A stretch of DNA of 64,000 bases from Clostridium felsineum DSM 794 (lineage in GTDB: Bacteria; Bacillota; Clostridia; Clostridiales; Clostridiaceae). The stretch lies in NCBI RefSeq assembly GCF_002006355.2, contig NZ_CP096980.1, positions 3,286,001 through 3,350,000 of the forward strand, in the 5' to 3' direction. The position numbers and the translations under genes are program-made. This document shows positions 1 to 8,914 of this stretch, piece by piece; position 1 is the stretch's first letter, and every line of letters starts with the position of its first letter. Under the pieces are notes generated by a model. The model was not told the DNA's origin and ran no database searches. It saw only the letters and a program-made list of their open reading frames with translations.

Positions 1-452
1 CATATCTTATAGCCAACTCCCCAAATTGTCTTAATATATTTAGGATTTTTAGGATCTAGCTCTAGCTTTTGTCTAAGATTTGTTATGTGAACCACAATAG
101 AAGTATCTGATACTGCAAATTGTTCATTCCAAATAGTTTCGTATAATTTTGGGACAGAAAATACTGTACCTTTATTTTTAGCTAAACATTCTAGTATATC
201 AAACTCTTTTGGTGTTAGCTTAACCTTATTCCCTCTTACTGTAACTTCATGGGCATCAAAATCAATAACTAAATCATCAATAGTAATACTACTTTTATTT
301 TCAGGTTTTGAATTAAATTTTTTATATCTTCTAAGCTAAGCTTTTACTCTAGCTATAAGCGCCATAGAGCCGAAGGGTTTTGTAACATAATCATCTGCCC
401 CAACTGTCCTTGGATTTTTTATATATTGTTTTACAAAATTAATAATATCCAT
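1..452 (-). pseudogene. Decayed OmpR/VanR-type response regulator (partial, cut by window edge)
   Basis: Reads leftward from an ATG at 452 with a good AGGGGG ribosome site. The first codons resemble helix 1 of a receiver domain (FVKQYIKN). The sequence then jumps to the receiver's end (GADDYVTKPF), so roughly 70 codons holding the phosphoacceptor Asp are gone. Codon 39 is TAG (336-338), where relatives read Gln in VKAQLRRY. Beyond it the winged-helix DNA-binding domain is well preserved (LTPKEFDILECLA, then TIWGVGYK at the window edge). A cognate kinase may lie to the left, outside the window. The internal deletion plus the nonsense codon mean the original phosphorelay function is lost. A reinitiated DNA-binding fragment cannot be excluded. 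Confidence 0.8.
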
Positions 453-634
453 TTTATCTTGCCCCCTAAGTTAATATGTGAACAGTATAAAATGTAACTA
501 TTAATCTTTTACCAAAAAAACTCTTAAGATTTATTAAGACTTTTATATTAAATATTTGAAACAAAAAATAAAATATCAAATTTAAGTTTAATATGAATTC
601 AATTTCTCTCCTTTGTAAATACTAAATATCAGGA

Positions 635-692
635 TTTATAGTTAAATGGATTAAAGTACTGAAATTAAAGCTTCTATACCTTTAACTATAAA
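635..692 (+). promoter_or_regulatory. 12-bp perfect inverted repeat in the PFOR leader
   Basis: TTTATAGTTAAA at 635-646 is exactly reversed and complemented at 681-692, with a 34-base loop. It ends 42 bases before the PFOR start codon. It could be an RNA hairpin in the leader or an operator; no uridine run follows directly, so a simple terminator is unlikely. The rest of 453-734 is AT-rich and shows no other feature. Confidence 0.4.
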
Positions 693-734
693 AACTAGAT
701 TTAAAAATTTCTTTTTTACAGGGAGGAATAAAGT

Positions 735-3700
735 ATGGCAAAAAAATTAAAAACCATGGATGGAAACGAGGCTGCTGCTTATGCTTCATACGCCTTTACG
801 GATGTCGCTGCAATTTATCCTATAACTCCATCCACTCCAATGGCTGAATTAGTAGATAATTGGTCATCGCATGGGAAAAAAAATATTTTTGGGCAGTCTG
901 TTAAGATAGTTGAAATGCAATCAGAGGCTGGTGCTGCTGGAACTGTCCACGGCTCCTTAATTGCAGGTGCACTTACAACTACATACACCGCTTCTCAAGG
1001 TCTTCTTTTAATGATACCTAACATGTACAAAATGGCTGGAGAACTTCTTCCTTGCGTATTTCATGTAAGTGCTCGTGCCCTTGCAACTCATGCTCTTTCT
1101 ATTTTTGGAGACCATCAAGATGTTATGGCAACAAGACAAACAGGATTTGCTCTTCTAGCATCTTCAAACGTTCAAGAAGCTATGGATTTAGGTATGGTAT
1201 CTCATTTATCTGCAATTAAAGCTAAGGTTCCTTTTGAACACTTTTTTGACGGTTTTAGAACCTCACATGAATACCAAAAGATAGAAGTTATTGACTACAA
1301 TGATGTAACCCCTTTAGTTGATCATGCGGCAATTAAAAACTTTAGAGAAAGAGCTCTTAACCCTGAGCACCCCACTGTTCGTGGAACAGCTCAAAACCCA
1401 GATATTTATTTTCAAGGTAGAGAAGCATCAAATAATTTTTATAATGCAGTTCCTGATGTTGTAGAAAATTATATGAGAGAAATAGAAAAGATTACTGGAA
1501 GAGTATACCATCCTTTTGATTACTACGGAGATGCTAATGCGGAGGAAGTAATTATAGCAATGGGGTCAGTATGCGATACCATTGAAGAAACTGTAGATTA
1601 TTTGAGAAGCAAAGGTGAAAAGGTTGGACTTCTAAAAGTTCACTTATATCGTCCATTTTCTACTGACTATTTCTTTAAGTATCTTCCTAAAACCATCAAA
1701 AAAATTGCTGTTTTAGATAGAACTAAAGAACCAGGTTCAGCAGGAGAACCTCTTTATCTAGATGTAGTTAACACCTTTTATAATAGTCCAAATAAACCTG
1801 TTATCGTTGGTGGACGTTACGGTCTTGGTTCTAAAGATACACGACCTTCTCAAATTTTATCTGTATTTGAGAATCTAAAAAGCTCTAGTCCTAAAAATGG
1901 ATTCACAATAGGAATTGTAGATGATGTTACAAATTTATCTCTTCCTGAGAGCGAATCAGTGGATACTACTCCAAAAGGTACTGTAAGCTGCAAATTTTAT
2001 GGTCTTGGTTCTGATGGTACTGTTGGTGCAAATAAAAGCGCTATAAAAATTATAGGTGATAATACTGATATGTACTGTCAAGCCTACTTTTCCTATGACA
2101 GTAAAAAGTCTGGTGGAAGTACTGTTTCTCATTTAAGGTTTGGAGATAAACCTATAAAATCACCATATCTTGTTCATGAAGCAGACTATATAGCTTGCCA
2201 CAATAAATCCTTTATACACAACATAAATGTATTAAACGGCTTAAAAAAGAATGGAATTTTTGTACTGAACTGTCCTTTTAAAGATGAGGAACTTGATGAA
2301 AATCTACCTAATACAATGAAAAAATATATAGCTGACAATGACATACAATTTTATACAATCGATGCAGTTTCAATAGCACAAGAAGTTGGTCTTGGTTCTA
2401 GAATAAACATGATTATGCAAGCTACATTTTTTAAATTGGCAGATATAATTCCAGTGGATAAGGCTATTCAATATCTAAAAGACTCTATCGAATACACCTA
2501 TGGAAAGAAAGGTGCTTCAATAGTAGATGCAAATAAAAAAGCTGTAGACGCTGGCGTTAATGCTGCTCACAAAGTTAATGTACCTGCTTCGTGGAAGAAT
2601 ATCACAGAAGGTGATAAATCCTTAGATGACTTCCCTGACTTCATTAAAAGAATTGAAAGACCTATGGCAAGGCACGAAGGAGATGCCTTACCAGTAAGTG
2701 CTTTTAAAGGTATGGAGGATGGTGTATTTCCTCTTGGTGTAACTGCTTACGAAAAACGTGGTATTGCAGTTAACATTCCTGAGTGGCAAATAGACAAATG
2801 TATTCAATGTAATCAATGTTCATACGTTTGCCCTCACGCTGTAATAAGAGCTTGCCTTCTTGATGATGAGGAAAAAAATAATGCTCCCGAAACATTTTTA
2901 ACTAAAAAACCTGTTGGTAAGGGAATGGAAAACTTAAGTTACAGAATTCAAATAAGTCCACTCGATTGTACAGGATGTGGAAATTGTGCTGATATCTGTC
3001 CAGCTCCTGGTAAAGCTCTAATTATGAAGCCTGCAAATGAAGAGATAGAAGAACAAGCCGACAACTTTAAATATGCTTTAAAAGTAAAAACTAAAGATGG
3101 TGTAATGGATATTAAAACAGTAAAAGGAAGCCAATTTGCTAAACCTCTTCTAGAATTTAATGGAGCTTGCCCTGGATGTGGAGAAACACCTTATATAAAA
3201 CTACTAACACAGCTTTATGGTGATAGAATGATGATAGCAAATGCTACTGGTTGTTCTTCTATTTGGGGAGCAAGTGCACCTGCAATAGCCTATACAAAAA
3301 ATCATAATGGAAAAGGACCTTCTTGGGGTAATTCTTTATTTGAAGATAATGCAGAATATGGCTACGGAATGTTTTTGGCAGTAAAGCAAATGAGAGAACG
3401 CTTACAAGAATTAATTACTGAAGCTACAAAATCAGATATAAACCTTCAACTTAAAGAAGCCTTTAATTTATGGCTTAACAGCTTTGATGATGGTGATAAA
3501 TCAAAAGAAGCTTCAAGTAAGATTCTTAAAATTCTAGAAAATGAAAACTTTAAAGACAATAAGGTCTTAGCAGAAATATATGATAAGAAAGATTATTTAA
3601 TTAAAAAATCCCATTGGTTACTTGGCGGTGATGGTTGGGCTTATGACATAGGATTTGGAGGTGTTGATCAGGTACTTTCTCTAGGAGACGATGTAAATAT

Positions 3701-4256
3701 ATTTGTAATGGATACTGAAATATATTCAAATACTGGTGGTCAATCTTCCAAATCCACTCCTGCTGGAGCCATTGCTAAATTTGCCTCTGCTGGTAAACGA
3801 ACAAAGAAGAAGGACCTTGGCTTAATGGCTATGACCTATGGAAATGTTTATGTGACACAAATAGCTATGGGTGCAAATATGAATCATGCCATTAAGGCAA
3901 TTACTGAGGCTGAAGCTTACAAAGGACCATCTATAATAATAGCTTATGCACCATGTATAAGTCATGGTATTAAAACTGGTATGGGCACTAGTATAGCTGA
4001 AGAGAAAAAAGCTGTAGAATCTGGATATTGGCATCTATTTAGATATAACCCTCTTCTTAAAGCTGAAGGTAAAAATCCATTTGTACTTGATTCAAAAGAA
4101 CCAACATCACCATACAAAGGCTTTATAGAAGGTGAAATTCGTTACGCTTCACTTAAAAAACTTTTCCCTGATAGACTTGATGCTGCATTTAAACAATCTG
4201 AGGAAGATGCAAAAGAAAGATATTTACTTTATAAAAAATTATCTGAATTACAATAA
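735..4256 (+). CDS. nifJ: Pyruvate:ferredoxin (flavodoxin) oxidoreductase
   Basis: Homodimeric cytosolic enzyme that oxidises pyruvate with CoA to acetyl-CoA and CO2, reducing ferredoxin. It is the main pyruvate-to-hydrogen and acid/solvent entry step in clostridia. At 1173 residues it has the usual full single-chain length. The N-terminal pyruvate-binding region (YPITPSTPMAE) is followed by the ferredoxin-like insert with two [4Fe-4S] motifs, CIQCNQCSYVCP (about residue 688) and CTGCGNCADICP (about 744). The thiamine-diphosphate domain follows with CPGCGETPY (about 811) and GDGWAYDIGFGG (about 965), then the NTGGQSSKSTP loop. The ATG follows GGGAGG at good spacing. It is monocistronic, ending in a bidirectional terminator. 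All key residues look intact. Confidence 0.97.
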   Translation: MAKKLKTMDGNEAAAYASYAFTDVAAIYPITPSTPMAELVDNWSSHGKKNIFGQSVKIVEMQSEAGAAGTVHGSLIAGALTTTYTASQGLLLMIPNMYKMAGELLPCVFHVSARALATHALSIFGDHQDVMATRQTGFALLASSNVQEAMDLGMVSHLSAIKAKVPFEHFFDGFRTSHEYQKIEVIDYNDVTPLVDHAAIKNFRERALNPEHPTVRGTAQNPDIYFQGREASNNFYNAVPDVVENYMREIEKITGRVYHPFDYYGDANAEEVIIAMGSVCDTIEETVDYLRSKGEKVGLLKVHLYRPFSTDYFFKYLPKTIKKIAVLDRTKEPGSAGEPLYLDVVNTFYNSPNKPVIVGGRYGLGSKDTRPSQILSVFENLKSSSPKNGFTIGIVDDVTNLSLPESESVDTTPKGTVSCKFYGLGSDGTVGANKSAIKIIGDNTDMYCQAYFSYDSKKSGGSTVSHLRFGDKPIKSPYLVHEADYIACHNKSFIHNINVLNGLKKNGIFVLNCPFKDEELDENLPNTMKKYIADNDIQFYTIDAVSIAQEVGLGSRINMIMQATFFKLADIIPVDKAIQYLKDSIEYTYGKKGASIVDANKKAVDAGVNAAHKVNVPASWKNITEGDKSLDDFPDFIKRIERPMARHEGDALPVSAFKGMEDGVFPLGVTAYEKRGIAVNIPEWQIDKCIQCNQCSYVCPHAVIRACLLDDEEKNNAPETFLTKKPVGKGMENLSYRIQISPLDCTGCGNCADICPAPGKALIMKPANEEIEEQADNFKYALKVKTKDGVMDIKTVKGSQFAKPLLEFNGACPGCGETPYIKLLTQLYGDRMMIANATGCSSIWGASAPAIAYTKNHNGKGPSWGNSLFEDNAEYGYGMFLAVKQMRERLQELITEATKSDINLQLKEAFNLWLNSFDDGDKSKEASSKILKILENENFKDNKVLAEIYDKKDYLIKKSHWLLGGDGWAYDIGFGGVDQVLSLGDDVNIFVMDTEIYSNTGGQSSKSTPAGAIAKFASAGKRTKKKDLGLMAMTYGNVYVTQIAMGANMNHAIKAITEAEAYKGPSIIIAYAPCISHGIKTGMGTSIAEEKKAVESGYWHLFRYNPLLKAEGKNPFVLDSKEPTSPYKGFIEGEIRYASLKKLFPDRLDAAFKQSEEDAKERYLLYKKLSELQ

Positions 4257-4260
4257 ACTA

Positions 4261-4296
4261 ATAAAAGCTAGGGGAGATTAAACCTCTAGCTTTTAT
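4261..4296. terminator. Bidirectional intrinsic terminator
   Basis: Stem ATAAAAGCTAG (4261-4271) pairs with CTAGCTTTTAT (4286-4296), with A- and T-rich flanks on both sides. It serves PFOR and the convergent lipoprotein gene, whose stop codon lies inside the 3' arm. Confidence 0.85.
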
Positions 4297-4756
4297 TCAT
4301 TTTATACTCAACAACTGGTACTTTAAAAGTTTTATCACTAAAAGGTTTCTTTTCATAATTAAACTTACTTATGAAATCTTTAAATCTTTTGAATTCACCA
4401 TTATCTACTTTGTACCAGTTTTCATCTATATTAAAAAAATCATCTCCCACAAAAGATATTTGATGTTGTACCTTACCATAAGTTGTAACAGATATCCCCC
4501 AACCTTTTTCATTTCTTTTTGGTATCCTTATTCTTTTTATCGAATTAATAAAATTAATAGTACTTTTTACATCTTCTTTTTTTGTTATTATTTCTTCGGT
4601 TACATGCCCTGTTTCATTAAAAGGATAAGCTATTATCCTAACTTCTTTAGTAGTTTTTGAATCTATATTAGTCGTTTGGGCTTGTTTTTCTTCTACTTTA
4701 TTACCACATCCACATAAGAACATTATAAATAATATGCCTAACAATACTTTTTTCAT
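4286..4756 (-). CDS. Hypothetical lipoprotein
   Basis: 156 residues. A type II signal peptide with lipobox LCGC (MKKVLLGILFIMFLCGC) is followed by a Lys/Glu/Thr-rich linker and a small soluble domain exposed on the cell surface. The ATG at 4756 is preferred over an in-frame TTG four codons upstream because GGGGGAA lies just before the ATG and would be inside the gene otherwise. No family is recognised with confidence. It is a single gene converging on PFOR. Confidence 0.75.
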   Translation of the reverse strand: MKKVLLGILFIMFLCGCGNKVEEKQAQTTNIDSKTTKEVRIIAYPFNETGHVTEEIITKKEDVKSTINFINSIKRIRIPKRNEKGWGISVTTYGKVQHQISFVGDDFFNIDENWYKVDNGEFKRFKDFISKFNYEKKPFSDKTFKVPVVEYKMNKS

Positions 4757-4872
4757 AATTTCCCCCAAAGTTGTATAATTTACTTTTTATTAATACAAAT
4801 TTTCTTCTTTCCACACCTCTCTCGAGCTATAAATATTCCTTCATTTTTTTCATATTCACATAGATATTCAAT

Positions 4873-5166
4873 CTATAGTTTCTTTGTATCATATCTTATA
4901 AAAAATGGAGAAAGAGTTATTATTATAAAAATCCATATAATATAAAAAAGAAAGGAATAGGATTTAAATATTTCATATAAAAAATTATGGAATAAAATTG
5001 GAAGTGGTATAAGTACCGTAATTATAACTCGATATACCATCTTCATATAGTATTTAGTATTACAATTCAAACATTCAATAGGCTTACCAAGTCCTTTTAA
5101 AAGTGAAGTTACAATAGTTGTCCATCTAAAATTTTTTGAGCATTTTCTACATTTTTGAACAAACAT
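4873..5166 (-). CDS. Small CxxC...CxxC zinc-ribbon membrane protein
   Basis: 97 residues. The N-terminal half carries CRKC (residues 6-9) and CLNC (32-35), about 22 residues apart, with FRW and a GKPI motif between. This matches the small Firmicutes family of CxxC-20-CxxC putative zinc-ribbon proteins (TIGR04104-like). Two hydrophobic segments follow (about residues 46-64 and 72-91), so it is a membrane protein with a cytosolic zinc ribbon. Function unknown. It stands alone, transcribed away from the DMT pair. Confidence 0.65.
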   Translation of the reverse strand: MFVQKCRKCSKNFRWTTIVTSLLKGLGKPIECLNCNTKYYMKMVYRVIITVLIPLPILFHNFLYEIFKSYSFLFYIIWIFIIITLSPFFIRYDTKKL

Positions 5167-5337
5167 TATTTTTCATTTCCTTTCTGTAGTATAAGGTAAT
5201 TTTTGTAACCCAAGCTAATTGTATACATTATATTTTACACCTATTTAGATATTTATAAAACAAAAGTATGTTGCTATATTTATAATAATAAAATAAAATA
5301 GTATAGTAATGTTAAAAATGAAAAGGTGACAACAACT

Positions 5338-5685
5338 ATGAATAGTATAATAAGTTCTTATAAGAAAAATCAGAAGGGTATAATTTTAATACTCTTAGCT
5401 TCAATATGTACAACTGTAGGCCAATATATGTGGAAATTGTCTGCTATGCATAACATTCCTTACATACTAATTGGATTCTTATTTTATGCAGTAGGTGCTG
5501 TAGGCATGATAATTGCATTAAAGTATGGAAGTTTTTCTGTTATACATCCAATGATGAGCATGGGATATGTATTTACAATAATAGTATCTTACCTTCTTTT
5601 AAAGGAATCCATTGGTGTAGAAAAAATAATAGGTGTAATGCTTATTATGTTAGGCGTTGCATTTATAGGTATAGGTGATGAATGA
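5338..5685 (+). CDS. Small DMT/SMR-type transporter subunit A
   Basis: 115 residues with four hydrophobic segments, one half of an EamA-like or small multidrug resistance-type exporter. The second half shows the usual PMMSMGYVFTIIVSYLLLKE block and a GVMLIMLGVAFIG final helix. The ATG at 5338 is chosen because AAGGTGA precedes it by about nine bases. A GTG at 5326 is in frame but overlaps that ribosome site. It overlaps the next gene by four bases, pointing to coupled translation and a heteromeric carrier. Substrate unknown; the resemblance is to ArnE/ArnF-like and paired SMR proteins. Confidence 0.75.
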   Translation: MNSIISSYKKNQKGIILILLASICTTVGQYMWKLSAMHNIPYILIGFLFYAVGAVGMIIALKYGSFSVIHPMMSMGYVFTIIVSYLLLKESIGVEKIIGVMLIMLGVAFIGIGDE

Positions 5686-6026
5686 TGAATAATAATATAA
5701 TTTTACCTTTTGTAATTATTATAATGACTCTTTTAGGCTCCTTTGGAGGCTTCTGTTTTAAAAAATCCACCTCAGGAGGTACAATAGTATCGATTCTTAC
5801 AAACAAGTTTTTATACATAGGGGGTTTTTTATATGTAAGTGCAGCTTTAACGAATATATATGCTCTTAAGTATATGCCTTTATCAGTAGTCATGCCAATG
5901 TCCTCAATTACTTACATATGGTCCATGATTATTTCTAGAATTATTCTTCATGAAAAAATCACAAAATTTAAGATTACTGGCTTGACTCTTATAATCATAG
6001 GTGTTATTTTTGTTGGGCTTGCTTAA
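5682..6026 (+). CDS. Small DMT/SMR-type transporter subunit B
   Basis: 114 residues, four predicted membrane segments, paralogous to the preceding gene (LSVVMPMSSITYIWSMI, then IGLTLIII-like GVIFVGLA end). Its ATG overlaps the stop of subunit A (ATGA). Two short, co-translated, similar chains are typical of heterodimeric four-helix transporters whose halves insert in opposite orientations. A strong terminator follows at 6041-6078. No regulator is adjacent, so the substrate cannot be deduced. Confidence 0.75.
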   Translation: MMNNNIILPFVIIIMTLLGSFGGFCFKKSTSGGTIVSILTNKFLYIGGFLYVSAALTNIYALKYMPLSVVMPMSSITYIWSMIISRIILHEKITKFKITGLTLIIIGVIFVGLA

Positions 6027-6040
6027 ACTGTAAATATAAA

Positions 6041-6078
6041 AAAGGTTCAAGAATATACTCTCTAATTCTTGAACCTTT
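6041..6078. terminator. Bidirectional intrinsic terminator
   Basis: A perfect 14-bp stem, AAAGGTTCAAGAAT (6041-6054) with ATTCTTGAACCTTT (6065-6078), loop about 10 bases. It ends the DMT pair on + and the GH26 gene on -. Confidence 0.9.
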
Positions 6079-6121
6079 CTATTAATATTTAGTAGTATTT
6101 TCTTTTCACAAATCCTAGTTA

Positions 6122-7051
6122 TTACCTGTGTATACCTGCTATATATGCTCTTAAAGCTGAAGCACTAGAATTTATTCTCCAATCAGTTTCTTTATTTATA
6201 CTAAAACAAACAACTGAATTTATTAAACTATATTTATCTGAATTTAATTGATTAAAAGCATCTGTATACCATGCTGCTTTATTTCCACCTATTTCTGTAG
6301 ATGAAAACTCAGATATTTCTATTGGCTTATTTTTTACTTTTAATGCATTGTAAGGTTGAGAGAATATTTCATCGAAAGATTGCCATTTACTACCCCAACT
6401 TTGAGTTGTTCCCCAATTATATCCATCTATTGATATAGTATCTACATAATCATCACCTGGATATTGACCTAAGTAGCTTGAACCATTTCCTACGCTTGAA
6501 CAATTAACATTGAAATTCCATTTAACATTAGCCGCTCCTACTGATCTAAATATGTCTACAACATGTCTAAATGCTGCCTTATATGTTTCGTTTGTATTTA
6601 CTTTACTATCTCCCACTGCCCAATCATACCAGTTACCGTTGCCTTCATGAAATAATCTTATAATTATATTCTTTTTATAGGCTTTCATATCTAAAGCCAT
6701 TTGTTTTATATATGCATCTTTTTTTCCATTTACTATATCCATATTAGAAAGTCCCCAAGCTTCCCAGGTAAGTGACATTGTAGAATTGTCTCCATATACA
6801 GCATCAAAATTTGATTTTACATCAGAAAAGTTGGTATTCCAATTAATGAACATATTTACTTCATCAAGATGCTTACGCTGTAAACTTTCAAAATCCTTTA
6901 TCCCTTGTGTTGTAGGTTGATCTGCAAAAAAGGCTCCGTATTTTATTACCCTATTGGCGGAGACCTTTAGTCCGTTTCCAAAGCAACCTAAGGAAAATAT
7001 TAATATTGAAATTGATAACATTACTAATTTAAACTTATTTTTAAAAAACAT
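6122..7051 (-). CDS. Secreted glycoside hydrolase family 26 (beta-mannanase-like)
   Basis: 309 residues: an export signal (residues 1-31, likely cut after VSA) and a single GH26 TIM barrel. The acid/base is predicted at E136 in RLFHEGNGNWYDW and the nucleophile at E248 in PIEISEFSSTE, both in typical GH26 context. The enzyme would hydrolyse beta-1,4-mannan or a related beta-glucan outside the cell. There is no carbohydrate-binding module or dockerin. It lies directly downstream of a YesMN-type sensor operon, and the 248-base gap between them holds a direct repeat that may be the regulator's site. The exact substrate is not readable from sequence (mannanase and lichenase both occur in GH26). 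Confidence 0.85.
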   Translation of the reverse strand: MFFKNKFKLVMLSISILIFSLGCFGNGLKVSANRVIKYGAFFADQPTTQGIKDFESLQRKHLDEVNMFINWNTNFSDVKSNFDAVYGDNSTMSLTWEAWGLSNMDIVNGKKDAYIKQMALDMKAYKKNIIIRLFHEGNGNWYDWAVGDSKVNTNETYKAAFRHVVDIFRSVGAANVKWNFNVNCSSVGNGSSYLGQYPGDDYVDTISIDGYNWGTTQSWGSKWQSFDEIFSQPYNALKVKNKPIEISEFSSTEIGGNKAAWYTDAFNQLNSDKYSLINSVVCFSINKETDWRINSSASALRAYIAGIHR

Positions 7052-7216
7052 AATTTTCCCTCCTTAATGTTTTTAGTACTACATTTGACCCCTCTACAAA
7101 AATTATTACGTAATAACAATTAAATACATTTCTATAAAGCAATTTATTATAATAGCTATTTTTTATTGCTTCATAGATATTATATAACATCTATTTATTT
7201 AAATTAATAGTACAAA

Positions 7217-7247
7217 TTTACTATTTAGTGTGAAAAAATTACTATTT
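7217..7247. promoter_or_regulatory. Direct repeat spaced 21 bp upstream of GH26 gene (candidate YesN-type operator)
   Basis: TTACTATTT occurs at 7218-7226 and again at 7239-7247, exactly 21 bases apart, which is two helical turns on the same face. It lies about 170-200 bases upstream of the GH26 start. AraC-type activators commonly bind such repeats. The link to the adjacent regulator is inference. Confidence 0.4.
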
Positions 7248-7299
7248 CAAATTAATCTTACGAGTTGTATGTACTTTTGTAATTTTATAATTTTACCTT

Positions 7300-8901
7300 T
7301 TATTTCCCATACTTCTTATATTCAATAGGAGTATTTCCTGTATGCTTCTTAAAAAGTTTGCTAAAATATCCTGTTTCTTTGTATCCCAACATGCCGCTTA
7401 CTTCATATACTTTATAATCATAATTTTTTAAAAGTATCTTTGCTCTATCCATCTTAACTTTAGTCAAATATTCTAAAAAGTTTTCCCCTGTTTGCTGCTT
7501 AAATATTGAACAAAAATAATTCTTACTTATATTTAAATGATTTGAAATGGAGGTTAGTGTAATGTCTTCATTAACATGCTTAAGAATATACTCACATGCC
7601 TTTTGAACTACATTATTTCTTTGATTTAACTTATATTCCTTTATAACATTTATAAGTGAGGATATATTATCTATAAGCTTTTCTTCAATATTACTTAAAG
7701 TTTCATTACCCAAAAATCCTACTTTAACAATTTCGCTTAAATTGTACAATTCTTTTAATGCACTATACTTTTTTAACACTTTAGTATAAATATTATTTAT
7801 AACCTGAGTAATTATGATGTTAATTCTAAATACGTCAAAGTTCATTACTTGCGCTATTTCTTTTATCAGTTCTTTTAGTATATTAATTGAATCATCTTTA
7901 CCTTCAATTATGTATTCTACTAGAATCTTTTCTTGCTGCTCAGGATAAATAAAATTTCTATTACTCATCTCTTTTAATTCTTCAAAGTGAATAACCCTAT
8001 TGGTTCCTAAAATATATTTATAACTTAAAGCTTCTTTTGCATTTATACAACTTTTATATAAAAAATATATTTTACTATACCCTTTTCCAATTCCTATGTT
8101 AACTACTATACCCAAGTCATCATTACATGTCCTAAGAATACTTTTTAACGCTCCAGTAAACATATTATCTAAAACTGCTATTTCAATTTTCCAATCTGCT
8201 TGTACAATTATAAATTTTCTTCCCAAATCACCATCTACTATAGAATAATGTGTAATGCCTTTATTTATAAATTCCATTTTAATAGCATTATCAATAGCCC
8301 TTTCTAAATAGTTACATTGATCATTTTCAATTAATTTTTCACTGCTAATAACAAGCTTATTTATTTCAACAATTGCTACCTGTACTTTATCCTTAATTAG
8401 TGGAAGTTTATATTTTAAAATATACTCATCCATATCAATTAAATTCTTACCTTTTAATAAATCACATAAAATCTTTTCTCTAGATATTGTTTTATTAAGC
8501 TTAAATTCATAACTTTTTTTATCATTTTCAGCTAATTTTTTATAGGCATTAACTAATACATTTTGTAGTTTTTCAGTATTCAAAGGCTTTAATATATAAT
8601 CAAAAGCTCCTAACCTAAGGCCCTCTTGAGCATATGAAAACTCGTCATATCCACTTAAAAGTACCACAATGGTATTTAATTTCATATTCCTTACAATTCT
8701 TAAAATGTCTATTCCACTAACTCTATTCATTTTGATATCTGTAATTATAAAATCAATTTTTTGCTTCCTAAGTTCTTCTATTGCTTCTTCACCATTAGAG
8801 CATTCACATATAACTTTAAATCCATATTCCTCCCATTTAACAGTTTTATTTAATCCCGTTCTAATAAGGGGTTCATCATCTACAATCATGACCGAATACA
8901 T
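7300..8901 (-). CDS. YesN-like response regulator with AraC-type output
   Basis: 533 residues. The receiver domain (MIVDDEP start, phosphoacceptor D55 in FIITDIKM, KPL motif near 103-105) is followed by a long middle region and a C-terminal pair of AraC helix-turn-helix motifs (YILKHVNEDITLTSISNHL, then MLGYKETGYFSKLFKKHTG). The ATG at 8901 is preferred over an upstream in-frame ATG because GAGGAGTG precedes it and it starts exactly at the receiver fold. It lies 13 bases after the kinase, in an operon with the solute-binding protein. It should activate sugar-polymer genes, with the neighbouring GH26 as a likely target. Confidence 0.9.
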   Translation of the reverse strand: MYSVMIVDDEPLIRTGLNKTVKWEEYGFKVICECSNGEEAIEELRKQKIDFIITDIKMNRVSGIDILRIVRNMKLNTIVVLLSGYDEFSYAQEGLRLGAFDYILKPLNTEKLQNVLVNAYKKLAENDKKSYEFKLNKTISREKILCDLLKGKNLIDMDEYILKYKLPLIKDKVQVAIVEINKLVISSEKLIENDQCNYLERAIDNAIKMEFINKGITHYSIVDGDLGRKFIIVQADWKIEIAVLDNMFTGALKSILRTCNDDLGIVVNIGIGKGYSKIYFLYKSCINAKEALSYKYILGTNRVIHFEELKEMSNRNFIYPEQQEKILVEYIIEGKDDSINILKELIKEIAQVMNFDVFRINIIITQVINNIYTKVLKKYSALKELYNLSEIVKVGFLGNETLSNIEEKLIDNISSLINVIKEYKLNQRNNVVQKACEYILKHVNEDITLTSISNHLNISKNYFCSIFKQQTGENFLEYLTKVKMDRAKILLKNYDYKVYEVSGMLGYKETGYFSKLFKKHTGNTPIEYKKYGK

Positions 8902-8914
8902 TTTTCTCACTCCT

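Noticed and set aside
4286..4768. Longer version of the lipoprotein from an upstream TTG
   Set aside because: The ribosome site GGGGGAA would be within the coding sequence; the ATG at 4756 is better placed.
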